NCBI RefSeq assembly: GCF_035917975.1
Contig: NZ_CP109130.1
Coordinates: 124,001 to 188,000 of the forward strand
Direction: 5' to 3'
Source: Streptosporangium sp. NBC_01756
GTDB lineage: Bacteria; Actinomycetota; Actinomycetes; Streptosporangiales; Streptosporangiaceae
DNA: 64,000 nucleotides
Each line of letters begins with the position of its first letter. Positions within the stretch are counted from its first letter, which is position 1. The notes beneath the pieces were generated by a model that searched no databases, had not been told where the DNA came from, and saw nothing but the letters and a program-made list of their open reading frames with translations. This document shows, one piece after another, positions 42,507 to 51,739 of this stretch. The translations under genes and the position numbers were made by a program.

Positions 42507-42899
42507 TCAGCGGGACTTCGCCGTGGCCTTGCGGTTGGCCTTCTTGATGGCGTCGACGAGCTGGTCCTTGGTCATCGTCGACCGGCCGCCGACCCCCAGG
42601 CGCTTGGCCACGTCGTACAGATGCTGCTTGGACGCCTTGGCGTCCACCCCCTCGGCGGTCTTCCCCGGTTTCGGGGTGTGCCTGGCCGCCTGCGCGTCGG
42701 AGGGGCCCTTGCGCCCCTTCGGCTCCCAGTGGTCGCCGATCTTCTCGAAGGAGTGCTTCAGGGCGGCGAAAGCCGTACGGTGCGCCCGCTGCCCCTCGCC
42801 GTAGGTCTTCACCGCCGAGTCATGGGCCTTGCTCCAGGTGTCCTGCGCCTTCTTCGGGGAGCGCTGCAGGGTCGACGGGAGTTCCTGTCGTGCCGGCAT
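42507..42899 (-). CDS. ChaB-family protein with Rho_N/SAP-like C-terminus
   Basis: A 130-residue protein. The N-terminal ChaB domain reads LPSTLQRSPKKAQDTWSKAH and continues through EKIGDHWEPKGRKGPS. The C-terminal 45 residues (KQHLYDVAKRLGVGGRSTMT then KDQLVDAIKKANRK) resemble the Rho N-terminal/SAP fold that binds nucleic acids. In actinobacteria such fusions belong to stress regulons, function unknown. The start ATG 42899 follows AGAGGTGA. It is 158 bases upstream of catalase on the same strand. Confidence 0.9.
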   Translation of the reverse strand: MPARQELPSTLQRSPKKAQDTWSKAHDSAVKTYGEGQRAHRTAFAALKHSFEKIGDHWEPKGRKGPSDAQAARHTPKPGKTAEGVDAKASKQHLYDVAKRLGVGGRSTMTKDQLVDAIKKANRKATAKSR

Positions 42900-42984
42900 C
42901 TTCAGCTCACCTCTCTCATGTCGCCTGTCAGTTGCCCCATGCCCCCTGCCTTTCCGTTCATTCACGTCATTCACGCTGTTCCCA

Positions 42985-43272
42985 TCACCCGAATGCCTCA
43001 AGAGGGGGTTGTTCGTTGGCGCCGATCCCATGGGCGGTCGCGGTGTTGGTGAAAGATCCGCGGGCCACGTCCAGAGCTGTGACGATGCGGATGCCGCGGC
43101 AGACGATGGTGGCGTCCGGGTCGAGGGTGCCGGTTGGGCAGCTCACAGCTCCGATGAGCGGGTCGGTGACCGCGCTGCCGGTCACCGGGCCGCCTCCCAC
43201 ATCCCTCGCTGCCGCCCTCGGCTGGACGGTGATGACGATGTACGCCGGCGTGCGCCCCGTCTCCGTCGGTTC
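42985..43272 (-). pseudogene. DUF11-like repeat remnant
   Basis: A minus-strand open stretch directly after the polysaccharide lyase stop, in the same reading frame, ending at 42985. Its sequence has the typical DUF11 pattern: VTDPLIGAVSCPTGTLDPDA, then TNTATAHG, but the N-terminal strands are degraded (AYIVITVQPRAAARDVGGG) and there is no start signal. It is most likely the remaining end of a cell-surface adhesin-like gene. Confidence 0.5.
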
Positions 43273-45558
43273 TCAGACGCACACCACCGCGGTGTGAGCG
43301 TGCCCGCGGCTGCCACCGACCTCCACCTTGATGGCGCTCTTGGCCTTGCGCACGCTGCGATCGTTCTCCTTGACCGACTTCACCGGCCAGGGCAGCGTGA
43401 TCTTGACCTCGTCGGCGGTCCTGGAGGGGTCGGAGACCGCGAGCCGTACTCGATTGTCGTCGCGGCGGATCAGCAGCGTGCATGGGCCGTCGGCGGCGAG
43501 CGGCCCGTCCCCGGTCTCGACGGTTCCCGCGCGCCAGAAGACGGCGGCGATCATGTTGTCGCGGGTGACGGCCTGCACCGCTCCGGAGTTGGCGAGGATC
43601 TCGGTCCTGTGCCGGTAAGCCGCGGTCTGCGTGATGGAGGCGTCGGGCAGTACGGCATAGGCGTAGCGCGCCTTGCGCGGATCAATGCCATGGTCGATGA
43701 GGATCGTCGTGTAGTGCCGGGTGACAGGGGTTCCGTCGCCTCCGGTGGTGGCGCCCTTGTCGATGTCGCGCCAGCGGCCGGTGCGCTTCTTGCGGATCAC
43801 CTTCGCGTCGCCGCCGTCGAGCAGCACGTAGCCGGCCGCACCGGACAGGTGGACCCAGCCGTCGCCCCGGGTCAGCGGCGGATGCCCGTCGTGGGTGTTG
43901 CGGTTCTCCATGATGGTCTCGACGCGGCGGCCATCGGAGGCGGTGATGCCGGTGCCGAGGGCGATCACCGCGTCATCGAGGAGGAACCACGCCTTCTTGG
44001 CCCGCAGTGAGGAGCCGCCGGCGATCAGCTTCATGGCCGCCACGCCGTACTCGTCGAGTGCCACGCCGCCCGCCCATGGGGTGGGTGGCAGGCGGCGCTT
44101 GCCGTGCGGGAGATCGGCGCGTCTGCGGGTGTCGACCGTTGTGCCCGGCAGCCGGTACGGGTCGATCGTGGGCCACAGGTCGTCGTTCCAGTGGGTGAGG
44201 TCGCCGGTGTAGAGGTAGGTCATGCCGTCGCCGGTGTGCCAGCCGTGCAGGTTCTCCCGGTTCATGGCCTCGGCCGCGCCGATGCGCTCCGAGCTCATCG
44301 CGATCGCGTAGGCCCAGGTGGGACGGCGGTGCACGACCCGGTCCATGTCGGCGAAGACGTACGTGCCCGTCGTGCGCGGGCCGACCGGCACCGACGGATC
44401 CTCCAGCAGGGCCGTGGCCCGTGCGATGCTCGCCAGCGGTGCGAGCGTGTCGTAGGGGATGGCCTGGTTGCGGGTGAGCCAGCCCTTCACCAGCGGTCGC
44501 CACTGCTGGGCATGGCGTTCGGGCGCCGACTCCAGCAACGTGAGGATGGCCTCGACCGCCTTCTGCCCCGAGTGGTAGTCGCGGTGACCCTGCACCGAGA
44601 TCTGCCGTCCGCGTACGCAGTCCATCATGAGCCCGTCGAAGATGAACGGCGTGAACGAACGATCCACGAGGTCGTAGACGTTCTCGATTCCGGAGATCTC
44701 CCACGGGGACCGCGCGAGCATGGCGATCAGCTTGGCCACGCTCTCCAAGTAGTCCACGCCGTAGCTGCCGGTATAGGGGTATACGTCGTGCTGGATGAAC
44801 GATCCGTCACGGTAGAAGCCGTCGCCCGGCCCCCGGGTCGGCCGCAGCAGGTCGGAGACCGCGCTCCTGGCCCGCTTGATCAGGCGTGCGTCGTGGGTGA
44901 GCAGTCCGCGCATCGCCACCACCATGGCCTTGCCCGCGCGGTTGGCTCCGGTCTCGACGACACCGGGGTGGCTGACACGGTGCTCCGGGTCGGGGCACCA
45001 GCGGCGCAACGGCCGCAGCCAGCGCTCCAGGCGGTCCTTGGGCAGGCCGTCGTAGAGCAGGGCGCAGGTGTCGGTCAGTGCGCGGGGGACGCCGATCTCC
45101 CACCAGTACCAGTTGCTGCCACGCCGGTCGAGCCCCTCGTGGTAGGCGTGCTCGTACAGGAAGTCCAGCGCCCTGACCGCGGTCTCGGCGACCTGGCTGT
45201 CCCGGTGCATGACGGTGCCCGGCGTGGCCCAGCCCAGCGCCAGCGTGCGCATGCGGTTGTAGGCACGGTTGAAGTTGCCCGTCCCCGGCTCCGCGAGCGG
45301 CAGGTCGGGCCAGAGGCTCGGGCGATCGGGAACGGGCTTCAGCTTGCGCAGCACCGCGTTGGCCGAGCCCTCGACCGCCTGCGTCCTGTCGGTGTAGGCG
45401 GGGTTGTACGACCCGCCGGCCAGCAGGCTCACCCACCGCTCACGCGTGGCGTCGAACGCGGCGGTGGCGACCGCCTCGGCCGGTCTGTCCCACAGCGCGA
45501 GGCCGGCCACGGCCGCTGCGCCCAGCAGGGTGGATCGCCGGCTGAGGGGGTTGGTCAT
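43273..45558 (-). CDS. Tat-exported polysaccharide lyase family 8
   Basis: A 761-residue secreted lyase (hyaluronate/chondroitin/xanthan type). A twin-arginine signal (LSRRSTLLGAAAVAGLALW) opens the protein; start ATG 45558. The alpha-toroid contains the catalytic Asn (VVETGANRAGKAM), His and Tyr (DGSFIQHDVYPYTGSYGVDY) and the Glu/Arg region (NRENLHGWHTGDGMTYLY), all intact. The beta-sandwich follows. It cleaves uronic-acid-containing polysaccharides by beta-elimination. No transporter for unsaturated oligosaccharides is adjacent, so it may act in scavenging or cell-envelope turnover. Confidence 0.93.
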   Translation of the reverse strand: MTNPLSRRSTLLGAAAVAGLALWDRPAEAVATAAFDATRERWVSLLAGGSYNPAYTDRTQAVEGSANAVLRKLKPVPDRPSLWPDLPLAEPGTGNFNRAYNRMRTLALGWATPGTVMHRDSQVAETAVRALDFLYEHAYHEGLDRRGSNWYWWEIGVPRALTDTCALLYDGLPKDRLERWLRPLRRWCPDPEHRVSHPGVVETGANRAGKAMVVAMRGLLTHDARLIKRARSAVSDLLRPTRGPGDGFYRDGSFIQHDVYPYTGSYGVDYLESVAKLIAMLARSPWEISGIENVYDLVDRSFTPFIFDGLMMDCVRGRQISVQGHRDYHSGQKAVEAILTLLESAPERHAQQWRPLVKGWLTRNQAIPYDTLAPLASIARATALLEDPSVPVGPRTTGTYVFADMDRVVHRRPTWAYAIAMSSERIGAAEAMNRENLHGWHTGDGMTYLYTGDLTHWNDDLWPTIDPYRLPGTTVDTRRRADLPHGKRRLPPTPWAGGVALDEYGVAAMKLIAGGSSLRAKKAWFLLDDAVIALGTGITASDGRRVETIMENRNTHDGHPPLTRGDGWVHLSGAAGYVLLDGGDAKVIRKKRTGRWRDIDKGATTGGDGTPVTRHYTTILIDHGIDPRKARYAYAVLPDASITQTAAYRHRTEILANSGAVQAVTRDNMIAAVFWRAGTVETGDGPLAADGPCTLLIRRDDNRVRLAVSDPSRTADEVKITLPWPVKSVKENDRSVRKAKSAIKVEVGGSRGHAHTAVVCV

Positions 45559-45682
45559 GGCGGCCTTTCCGACAAGCAGGCAGGTATCAGATGGAAGATC
45601 ATATGGTGCACAGGCGCTTGAGTCCGGCCCTGGTCCTCTGGCTCCACAGCCTCCAACCCGCATGATCGAACACAGAGCAGCC

Positions 45683-46468
45683 CTAGATGGGCGAGCCTTC
45701 GTCCTCTTCACCCGGCTGCGGTCCGGGCGTCCCCGTCCCGCTCCGCGAGGGAGACGGCCCCGTGGTGGGCCGTTCCGGCGTCGGCGACGCGGGGATCGGC
45801 GGCGGGGTCGGCACGAACGACGTCAGCGGCAACGGCCTCGGCGGCGGCTGGACGTCCTCGTCCCGGCGCAGCAGCAGCCAGGCCATCACGGCGAGCAATA
45901 CCAGCAGCACGGTCAGTACGATCCCGGCGACGATCACCGACCTGCGGGTCTCGGTGGGCGGCGGCGCGGCCTTGGGCGGCGGAGGCAGCGCGGGCGAGCG
46001 GTCGCTCACCCAGTAGGGAGCGAAGTCCGGCCCGTGCCGCTCGCCGATGAGCATGCCGCCCACCAGCACCGGCTCCAGGAAACGCTCCGCCCCCGCCCGG
46101 TTCGGCTCGTACGGCGTGGCCACCCAGGGCGCGCTGCCGCCGTCCATGGCCAGCACCTGAGGGACCGCGCCGCCCACCGCGGCACGGCCGCGCGTCGCCC
46201 TGGCCATCCAGCCCCGTACGCCCGAACGGGCGCTCGCCGCCTCGCGGACGCCGGTGACGAACCGATCGCGGGCCACCGGGTCGAGTGCGGCACCCCTGGT
46301 CAGCACCGCGACCGAGACCGCCCGGCCGTCCGAACCCTGCCCGAGGTAGACCAGCCCCGCCGGCCCGACCCGCAGCCGGGCCTGGAGCACGAAAGGCCCC
46401 AGGTGGGGCGGATCATCGTATTGGAGCGGACTGGCCACGTTGCCATGAAAGCATATGGCGACGATCAC
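45683..46468 (-). CDS. membrane protein with degenerate kinase N-lobe
   Basis: A 261-residue protein. The N-terminal 60 residues resemble the N-lobe of a Hanks-type kinase (LGPFVLQARLRVGPAGLVYL then GQGSDGRAVSVAVLT), but the invariant Lys is Ala and no C-lobe follows; APWVATPY resembles the hinge. Then come a Pro-rich linker (PPPPKAAPPP), a membrane helix (VIVAGIVLTVLLVLLAVMAW) and an extracytoplasmic Pro/Ser/Thr-rich acidic tail. GTG 46468 is preceded by GGGAG. It is divergent from moxR (81-base gap). Function unknown; a pseudokinase scaffold is an inference. Confidence 0.75.
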   Translation of the reverse strand: MIVAICFHGNVASPLQYDDPPHLGPFVLQARLRVGPAGLVYLGQGSDGRAVSVAVLTRGAALDPVARDRFVTGVREAASARSGVRGWMARATRGRAAVGGAVPQVLAMDGGSAPWVATPYEPNRAGAERFLEPVLVGGMLIGERHGPDFAPYWVSDRSPALPPPPKAAPPPTETRRSVIVAGIVLTVLLVLLAVMAWLLLRRDEDVQPPPRPLPLTSFVPTPPPIPASPTPERPTTGPSPSRSGTGTPGPQPGEEDEGSPI

Positions 46469-46549
46469 ACGGCTCCCGTGTGGGTACTAACAGGAAAATA
46501 CGCACCCGCCGGTTGTGCGGCGCCGCATTTCGTTTGGTGGAATATCAAC

Positions 46550-47554
46550 ATGACCGTCGCCGAAGAACTGCCGAGCGAGACCGGTACCGGACTGCTGCGC
46601 GAAGCCCTGGCCGAGGTCCAGCGGGTCATCGTGGGCCAGGACCACATGGTGGAACGGCTCCTCGTGGCGCTCCTCGCACGTGGCCACTGCCTGCTGGAAG
46701 GCGTGCCCGGGGTCGCCAAGACCCTGGCGGCCTCCACGCTGGCCACCGTGGTCGGCGGCGCGTTCGCCCGCATCCAGTTCACCCCCGACCTGGTCCCCAG
46801 TGACATCGTGGGAACCCGGGTCTACCATCCCTCCCGCGAGGCGTTCGACGTCGAACTCGGCCCGGTCTTCGTCAACTTCCTGCTCGCCGACGAGATCAAC
46901 CGGGCCCCGGCCAAGGTGCAGTCCGCGCTGCTGGAGGTCATGGCCGAGCGGCAGGTGTCCCTGGCGGGGCGGACGCACCCGCTGCCCAAGCCGTTCATCG
47001 TGCTGGCCACCCAGAACCCGATCGAGTCCGAGGGCGTCTACCCGCTCCCGGAGGTCCAGCGCGACCGGTTCCTCTTCAAGATCCGGGTGGTCCACCCCAA
47101 CGCCCATGAGGAGCTGGAGATCCTGCACCGGATGAGCGTGACCCCTCCCACGCCCAGAGCGGTGCTCGACCCCATGCGGCTGACCGCGCTGCAGGCGATG
47201 GCCGACCGGGTCTCGGTCCACCAGCTCGTCGCCGACTACGTGGTCCGGCTGGTGATGGCCACCCGTGCCCCCAGCGAGTACGGCATGACCGAGCTGGAGG
47301 AGAACATCGAGATCGGGGTCAGTCCCCGCGCCACGCTCGGCCTGGTCGCCGCCGGGCGCGGCCTGGCCCTGCTCCGGGGGCGCGACTACCTGCTCCCCGA
47401 CGACATCCGCGACGTCGCCGTGGACGTGATGTCCCACCGGCTGATGCTCACCTTCGACGCGCTGGCCGACGGCGTCGACCCCGAGGACGTGGTCAGGCAG
47501 ATCCTGGCCGTCGTCCCCCCGCCCCTGGTGGTGTGGAACCAGGGGTCCCCGTGA
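46550..47554 (+). CDS. moxR: MoxR-family AAA+ ATPase
   Basis: A 334-residue AAA+ chaperone-like ATPase. Walker A LEGVPGVAKT, Walker B with LLADEINRAPAKVQSALLEV, sensor ATQNPIESEGVYPLPE and Arg finger region QRDRFLF. MoxR proteins mature or remodel VWA-domain partners. The stop overlaps the GTG start of the DUF58 gene (GTGA), so the three genes moxR, DUF58 and VWA form a translationally coupled unit. The start ATG 46550 is the first Met in frame before the conserved region; a long upstream frame is antisense to the neighbour gene. Confidence 0.95.
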   Translation: MTVAEELPSETGTGLLREALAEVQRVIVGQDHMVERLLVALLARGHCLLEGVPGVAKTLAASTLATVVGGAFARIQFTPDLVPSDIVGTRVYHPSREAFDVELGPVFVNFLLADEINRAPAKVQSALLEVMAERQVSLAGRTHPLPKPFIVLATQNPIESEGVYPLPEVQRDRFLFKIRVVHPNAHEELEILHRMSVTPPTPRAVLDPMRLTALQAMADRVSVHQLVADYVVRLVMATRAPSEYGMTELEENIEIGVSPRATLGLVAAGRGLALLRGRDYLLPDDIRDVAVDVMSHRLMLTFDALADGVDPEDVVRQILAVVPPPLVVWNQGSP

Positions 47555-48516
47555 CCCGCGGCGCCGCCACGAACGCTTCCGAGCAGGCGCTGCGCCGGCT
47601 CGAACTGACCATCGTCCGCCGGTTGGACGGGCTGCTGCACGGCTCCTACCAGGGCCTCCTGCCCGGACCGGGCAGCGAGTACGGAGACAGCCGGGTCTAC
47701 GTCCCCGGTGAGGACGACATCCGCCGGATGGACTGGGCCGTGACCGCCCGTACCACCGTCCCGCACGTGCGGGACCTGATCGCCGACCGGGAGCTGGAGA
47801 CCTGGGCGCTGGCCGACCTGTCGCCCAGCATGGACTTCGGCACCGCCACCATGGAAAAGCGCGACCTGGTGGTGGCCGCGATCGGCGCCGTCGGCTTCCT
47901 GACCGGCCGGATCGGCAACCGATTCGGCGCCTACGTCCTGCACGACGAGCACATCCACCGGATGCCCGCCAGAGGCGGCCGTTCCGCCCTGTACGGGCTG
48001 CTGCACTCCCTGATGGAAGCCCCTCGGGGACGGCCGGTCGCCGGTGCCCCCGACCTCGCCGAGGCGATCGAGGTGCTGGCCTCCGCGCGGCGGCGGCGCG
48101 GCATGCGGGTGATCGTCTCTGACTTCCTGGACGCCGAGCCCACCCTCGACCCCGGCCTGGAGCTGCCCTGGGAGCGGCCGATCCGCCGGCTGGCCACCCG
48201 CCACCAGGTGCTGGCCATCGAGGTGATCGACCCGCGCGAGCTGGAGCTGCCGCCCGTGGGACTGGTCAGCCTGACCGACCCGGAGTCCGGGCGGAGCCGC
48301 CAGATCCGGCTCACCCCCAAGGTACGCGCGGCCTACGCGCAGGCGGCCGCCACCCAGCGGGCGACGACCCGGATGGCGTTGCGCCGCTGCGGGGTGGCGC
48401 ACCTGGTGCTGCGCACCGACCGTGACTGGATCTTCGACATCGCCCAGTTCGTGTTGCGGCAGCGGCGCATGGCACACCTGACGCACCGGCACCCGACCTC
48501 AGGAGTGACGCGGTGA
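47551..48516 (+). CDS. DUF58 protein
   Basis: A 321-residue protein with the DUF58 signature: [40 protein letters not shown] and a VWA-like core ([16 protein letters not shown] with a DxSxS-like metal site). Such proteins are partners of MoxR ATPases. GTG 47551 overlaps the previous stop. It ends in a GTGA overlap with the VWA gene. Cytosolic; no membrane segment. Confidence 0.93.
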   Translation: MTRGAATNASEQALRRLELTIVRRLDGLLHGSYQGLLPGPGSEYGDSRVYVPGEDDIRRMDWAVTARTTVPHVRDLIADRELETWALADLSPSMDFGTATMEKRDLVVAAIGAVGFLTGRIGNRFGAYVLHDEHIHRMPARGGRSALYGLLHSLMEAPRGRPVAGAPDLAEAIEVLASARRRRGMRVIVSDFLDAEPTLDPGLELPWERPIRRLATRHQVLAIEVIDPRELELPPVGLVSLTDPESGRSRQIRLTPKVRAAYAQAAATQRATTRMALRRCGVAHLVLRTDRDWIFDIAQFVLRQRRMAHLTHRHPTSGVTR

Positions 48517-49460
48517 CCTTCCTCTCTCCGGCCCTGCTGTGGTTGTTCGCCGTCCTCGCGCTGGTCGTGGCGGGTTACGTGGCCGCCCAGTTCGCCCGGC
48601 GGCGCTACGCGGTGCGCTTCACCAACCTGCCGCTGCTGGCGCTGGTGGCCCCCGCGGGGCCGGGCTGGCGACGGCACGTCGCGCCGGCCCTGTTCCTGCT
48701 GATGATGAGCCTGCTGATCGTCGGCGCGGCCCGGCCCGCCGACTCGGTACGCGTGCCCCGTGACCGCGCGACCATCATCATCGCGCTGGACGTCTCCCTG
48801 TCGATGGAGGCCGCCGACGTCCAGCCCAACCGGATCACCGCCGCGAAGGAGGCCGCCCAGAAGTTCGTCAGGGACCTGCCGGAGCGCTTCAACGTCGGGG
48901 TGGTCGCCTTCGCCCGCTCCGCCTCGGTCGTGGTCGCCCCCACCACCGACCACCAGGCGGTCATCACCTCCCTCGGCACCCTGACCACCCGGGCGGGCAC
49001 CGCCATCGGCGAGGCGGTGTTCAACTCCCTCGACTCGATCCGCTCCTTCGACCAGCAGGCGGTCACCGACCCGCCGCCCTCGGCGATCGTGTTGCTGTCC
49101 GACGGGGACAACACCTCCGGCCGGTCGGTCGCCGAGGCGATCGACGCGGCGACGAGCGCACGCGTGCCGATCTCCACGATCGCCTACGGCACCCAGGACG
49201 GCACCGTCTCGATCGACGGCCGCGACGTGAACGTGCCGGTGAACAAGGCCACCCTGCAGACCCTCTCGGGGGGCACCTCCGGCCGCGCCTACGAGGCGGA
49301 GTCGGGCACCCAGCTGCGGGAGGTGTACGAGCAGATCGGCACCTCGCTCGGCTACCGGACGGTCAACCAGGAGATCAGCCAGTGGTTCGTCGTGGCGGCG
49401 CTGCTGACCGGCCTCCTGGTCGCCGCGGCGGGCCTGCTGCTGGGGTCGCGGCTGCCCTGA
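48513..49460 (+). CDS. VWA-domain membrane protein (BatA-like)
   Basis: A 315-residue protein: an N-terminal membrane helix ([20 protein letters not shown]), a second helix near residue 60, a von Willebrand A domain with intact MIDAS ([35 protein letters not shown]) and a C-terminal helix. This BatA layout is typical of the third member of MoxR operons. It is probably the client that MoxR activates at the membrane. It starts at GTG 48513, overlapping the DUF58 stop. Confidence 0.93.
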   Translation: MTFLSPALLWLFAVLALVVAGYVAAQFARRRYAVRFTNLPLLALVAPAGPGWRRHVAPALFLLMMSLLIVGAARPADSVRVPRDRATIIIALDVSLSMEAADVQPNRITAAKEAAQKFVRDLPERFNVGVVAFARSASVVVAPTTDHQAVITSLGTLTTRAGTAIGEAVFNSLDSIRSFDQQAVTDPPPSAIVLLSDGDNTSGRSVAEAIDAATSARVPISTIAYGTQDGTVSIDGRDVNVPVNKATLQTLSGGTSGRAYEAESGTQLREVYEQIGTSLGYRTVNQEISQWFVVAALLTGLLVAAAGLLLGSRLP

Positions 49461-49492
49461 CCGGGTCGCGGCCGTTGGTAACGTTCTACGAC

Positions 49493-50119
49493 GTGGCACA
49501 TTACTTCGAGGAGCGCCCCGAGGCCGTCAGCCGTCCCGGCTCGGTCACGCTCGTGCTCCCCGACCTGCATCTGAAGCTGGAGACCGACAGCGGGGTCTTC
49601 TCCCCCGAGCGGATCGACCAGGGCACCCGGATCCTGCTGGAGACCGTCCCCCCTCCCCCGGCCGGCGGCGACCTGCTGGACCTGGGCTGCGGATACGGGC
49701 CGATCGCGTTGACGATGGCCTCGCGCGCGCCCGGAGCGACGGTCTGGGCGGTGGACGTCAACCGGCGGTCGGTCGAGCTGTGCGCCAGGAACGCCCGGGC
49801 CGCCGCCCTTAACAAAGTAAGGTCAATGCACGTCGACGACGTGCCGCCGGAGGTCCGTTTCACCACCATCTGGTCCAACCCGGCGATCCGCATCGGCAAG
49901 ACGGCGATGCACGAGATGCTGACCCGCTGGCTGTCGCGGCTCACCCCCGACGGCGTCGCCTACCTGGTGGTCCAGAAGCATCTGGGCTCGGACTCCCTGC
50001 AGCGGTGGCTGAACGAGCGGGGCTGGCCCACGGACCGGACGGCCTCCCGGTCCTCCTACCGGGTCCTCCGGGTGGGTGCCCGGCCCGGCGAGTCCGCTGC
50101 GGCGGATCAGGCGCGGTGA
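49493..50119 (+). CDS. class I SAM methyltransferase (RsmC-like)
   Basis: A 208-residue methyltransferase with the SAM motif DLLDLGCGYGPIALTMAS, an acidic beta-2 end (VWAVDVNRRS) and a motif IV reading SNPAIRIGK. RsmC/RlmG enzymes that methylate N2 of guanine in rRNA normally have NPPFH or NPPIR; here the second Pro is Ala. It lies 32 bases after the VWA gene. The start is taken as GTG 49493, giving the usual short N-terminus (HYFEERPEAVSRPG). Confidence 0.88.
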   Translation: MAHYFEERPEAVSRPGSVTLVLPDLHLKLETDSGVFSPERIDQGTRILLETVPPPPAGGDLLDLGCGYGPIALTMASRAPGATVWAVDVNRRSVELCARNARAAALNKVRSMHVDDVPPEVRFTTIWSNPAIRIGKTAMHEMLTRWLSRLTPDGVAYLVVQKHLGSDSLQRWLNERGWPTDRTASRSSYRVLRVGARPGESAAADQAR

Positions 50120-50145
50120 GCCCCGCGCACCGAGCCGTGCGCGGG
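50120..50145 (+). terminator. hairpin overlapping the methyltransferase stop
   Basis: Perfect 10-bp stem (CCCCGCGCAC 50120-50129, GTGCGCGGGG 50136-50145) directly after the stop, between the RsmC-like and TrmH-like genes. Confidence 0.7.
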
Positions 50146-50207
50146 GAGCGGAACGGCGGGCGAGGCACGGGCCTCCCGCGAAACGATCGAGAAACGGTGA
50201 ACGAACG

Positions 50208-50768
50208 ATGACTGCAAACCCGCGCCGGCAGCTGCGGCCGACCGACGTCAAGCGGCTCAACCGCACCTGGCGCCGGAACACCGAGAGCCGGATCGCCCTG
50301 ATCGTGGAGTCGGTGACCGGTCCGTTCAACATCGGCTCCATCTTCCGTACGGCCGCCGCCTTCGGGGTGGAACGGATCTGGCTGGCGGGCAACGCCACTC
50401 CCCCCACCAACCCCAAGGCGCAGAAGACCGCCCTGGGCACCGACCGCCTGGTGGCCTGGGAGGAACCGGTCCCCGTGGTGGAGGCCGTACGGGCCGCGAA
50501 GAAGGACGGGTTCACCGTCGTCGCGGTGGAACTGACCGGGGACGCGGCGCCGCTGCACGAGGCGGCACTCGGCGGCGACGTGTGCCTGGTGGTCGGCAGC
50601 GAGGACCACGGCTGTTCCCCGGCGCTGCTGGAGGCCGCCGACGGCGTCTGCTACATCCCGCAGGTCGGCCGGGTGGGCTCGTTCAACGTCGCGGTCGCGA
50701 CCGCGATCACCCTGGCCGAGGTCCGCCGCCGGGAGTGGTCCGGCAAGGAGTCACCGGCCGGGGACTGA
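50208..50768 (+). CDS. TrmH/SpoU-family RNA 2'-O-methyltransferase
   Basis: A 186-residue knotted methyltransferase. Motif 1 NIGSIFRTAAAFGVERIWL, motif 2 CLVVGSEDHGCSPALLEAAD and motif 3 CYIPQVGRVGSFNVAVATAI are all intact, so it probably methylates tRNA or rRNA ribose. The start ATG 50208 follows a weak GAGAAACGG ribosome site. The product of the frame upstream is non-coding. Confidence 0.93.
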   Translation: MTANPRRQLRPTDVKRLNRTWRRNTESRIALIVESVTGPFNIGSIFRTAAAFGVERIWLAGNATPPTNPKAQKTALGTDRLVAWEEPVPVVEAVRAAKKDGFTVVAVELTGDAAPLHEAALGGDVCLVVGSEDHGCSPALLEAADGVCYIPQVGRVGSFNVAVATAITLAEVRRREWSGKESPAGD

Positions 50769-50848
50769 GGGCGTTCCAGGCTCCTGTGATCCAAATGTTC
50801 ACCCCCGCGCGATGACGGGCCGTGCTCGCAACGGGCATACTCCTGCAC

Positions 50849-51646
50849 GTGCAGCGTCGCTATCCCTTCCTCGACCATCCCGGCCCTCTCGCCTTCGCCC
50901 ACCGGGGCGGAGCCGCCGAGGGCCGGGAGAACACCCACGCCGCGTTCGCCCGCGCCGTGGAGCTCGGCTACACCTACCTGGAGACCGACGCGCACGCCAC
51001 CGCCGACGGGGTGCTGCTGGCCTTCCACGACCACACCCTGGACCGGGTGACCGACCGCCGGGGCCGGATCGCCGACCTGCCCTACCGTCTGGTGCGTGAG
51101 GCGCGGATCGGCGGCGTGGACGAGATCCCGCTCATGGACGACCTGCTGGGCTCCTGGCCACAGGTCCGCTTCAACATCGACATCAAGGAGTCCGCGGCCA
51201 TCGCGCCGCTGGCCGAGGCGATCAGGCGGACCAACGCCTACGACCGGATCTGCCTCACCTCCTTCTCCGACGAGCGGCTGTTCCGGGCCCGTGCCGTGAT
51301 GGGCGAAAAGGTGTGCTCCGCGCTCGGCCCGCGGGGTGTCGCGGCCCTGCGAGCCGCCGCCACCACGTCCGGCTACGGCCGCCTGCTCACCCGCCTGGCC
51401 CGTGCCGGGGTGCCGTGCGCACAGGTGCCGCTGGGCTTCCGTGGCCTGCGCATCACCACGCCTCCACTGATCCGTACGGCGCACGCCCTCGGCATGCAGG
51501 TCCACGTGTGGACCGTCAACGACGTACAGGCGATGGAGCGCCTGCTCGACCTCGGTGTGGACGGTGTGATGACCGACAACATCTCCGGCCTCCGCGAGGT
51601 CCTCCAGAGGCGCGACCAGTGGCACCCCGGCCGGCTCGCCGCCTGA
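50849..51646 (+). CDS. glycerophosphodiester phosphodiesterase
   Basis: A 265-residue GDPD TIM barrel. Catalytic motif AFAHRGGAAEGRENTHAAF, then YLETDAHATADGVLLAFHDH with the metal Glu-Asp and catalytic His, and VHVWTVNDVQAME in the last third. It hydrolyses glycerophosphodiesters to glycerol-3-phosphate plus alcohol. There is no signal peptide. GTG 50849 gives the core family start; a CATACT -10-like element seven bases upstream suggests a leaderless transcript. GTG 50822 would add nine residues. Confidence 0.92.
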   Translation: MQRRYPFLDHPGPLAFAHRGGAAEGRENTHAAFARAVELGYTYLETDAHATADGVLLAFHDHTLDRVTDRRGRIADLPYRLVREARIGGVDEIPLMDDLLGSWPQVRFNIDIKESAAIAPLAEAIRRTNAYDRICLTSFSDERLFRARAVMGEKVCSALGPRGVAALRAAATTSGYGRLLTRLARAGVPCAQVPLGFRGLRITTPPLIRTAHALGMQVHVWTVNDVQAMERLLDLGVDGVMTDNISGLREVLQRRDQWHPGRLAA

Positions 51647-51652
51647 GCCGTA

Positions 51653-51683
51653 CCCCCGCACCCCCCGCACCCCCCGCACCCCC
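51653..51683 (+). repeat. C-rich low-complexity repeat
   Basis: CCCCCGCA-like units repeated three to four times right after the GDPD gene, followed by two CCCCCGTGAAC units. Non-coding. Confidence 0.7.
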
Positions 51684-51739
51684 GTGAACGTATCCCTCGC
51701 CCCCCGTGAACACATCCCCCAGTGAACCGAGGACCGCCC

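Noticed and set aside
42507..43031. Longer ChaB start at 43031
   Set aside because: The extra 44 residues are low complexity, overlap the DUF11 remnant, and a good ribosome site marks ATG 42899.
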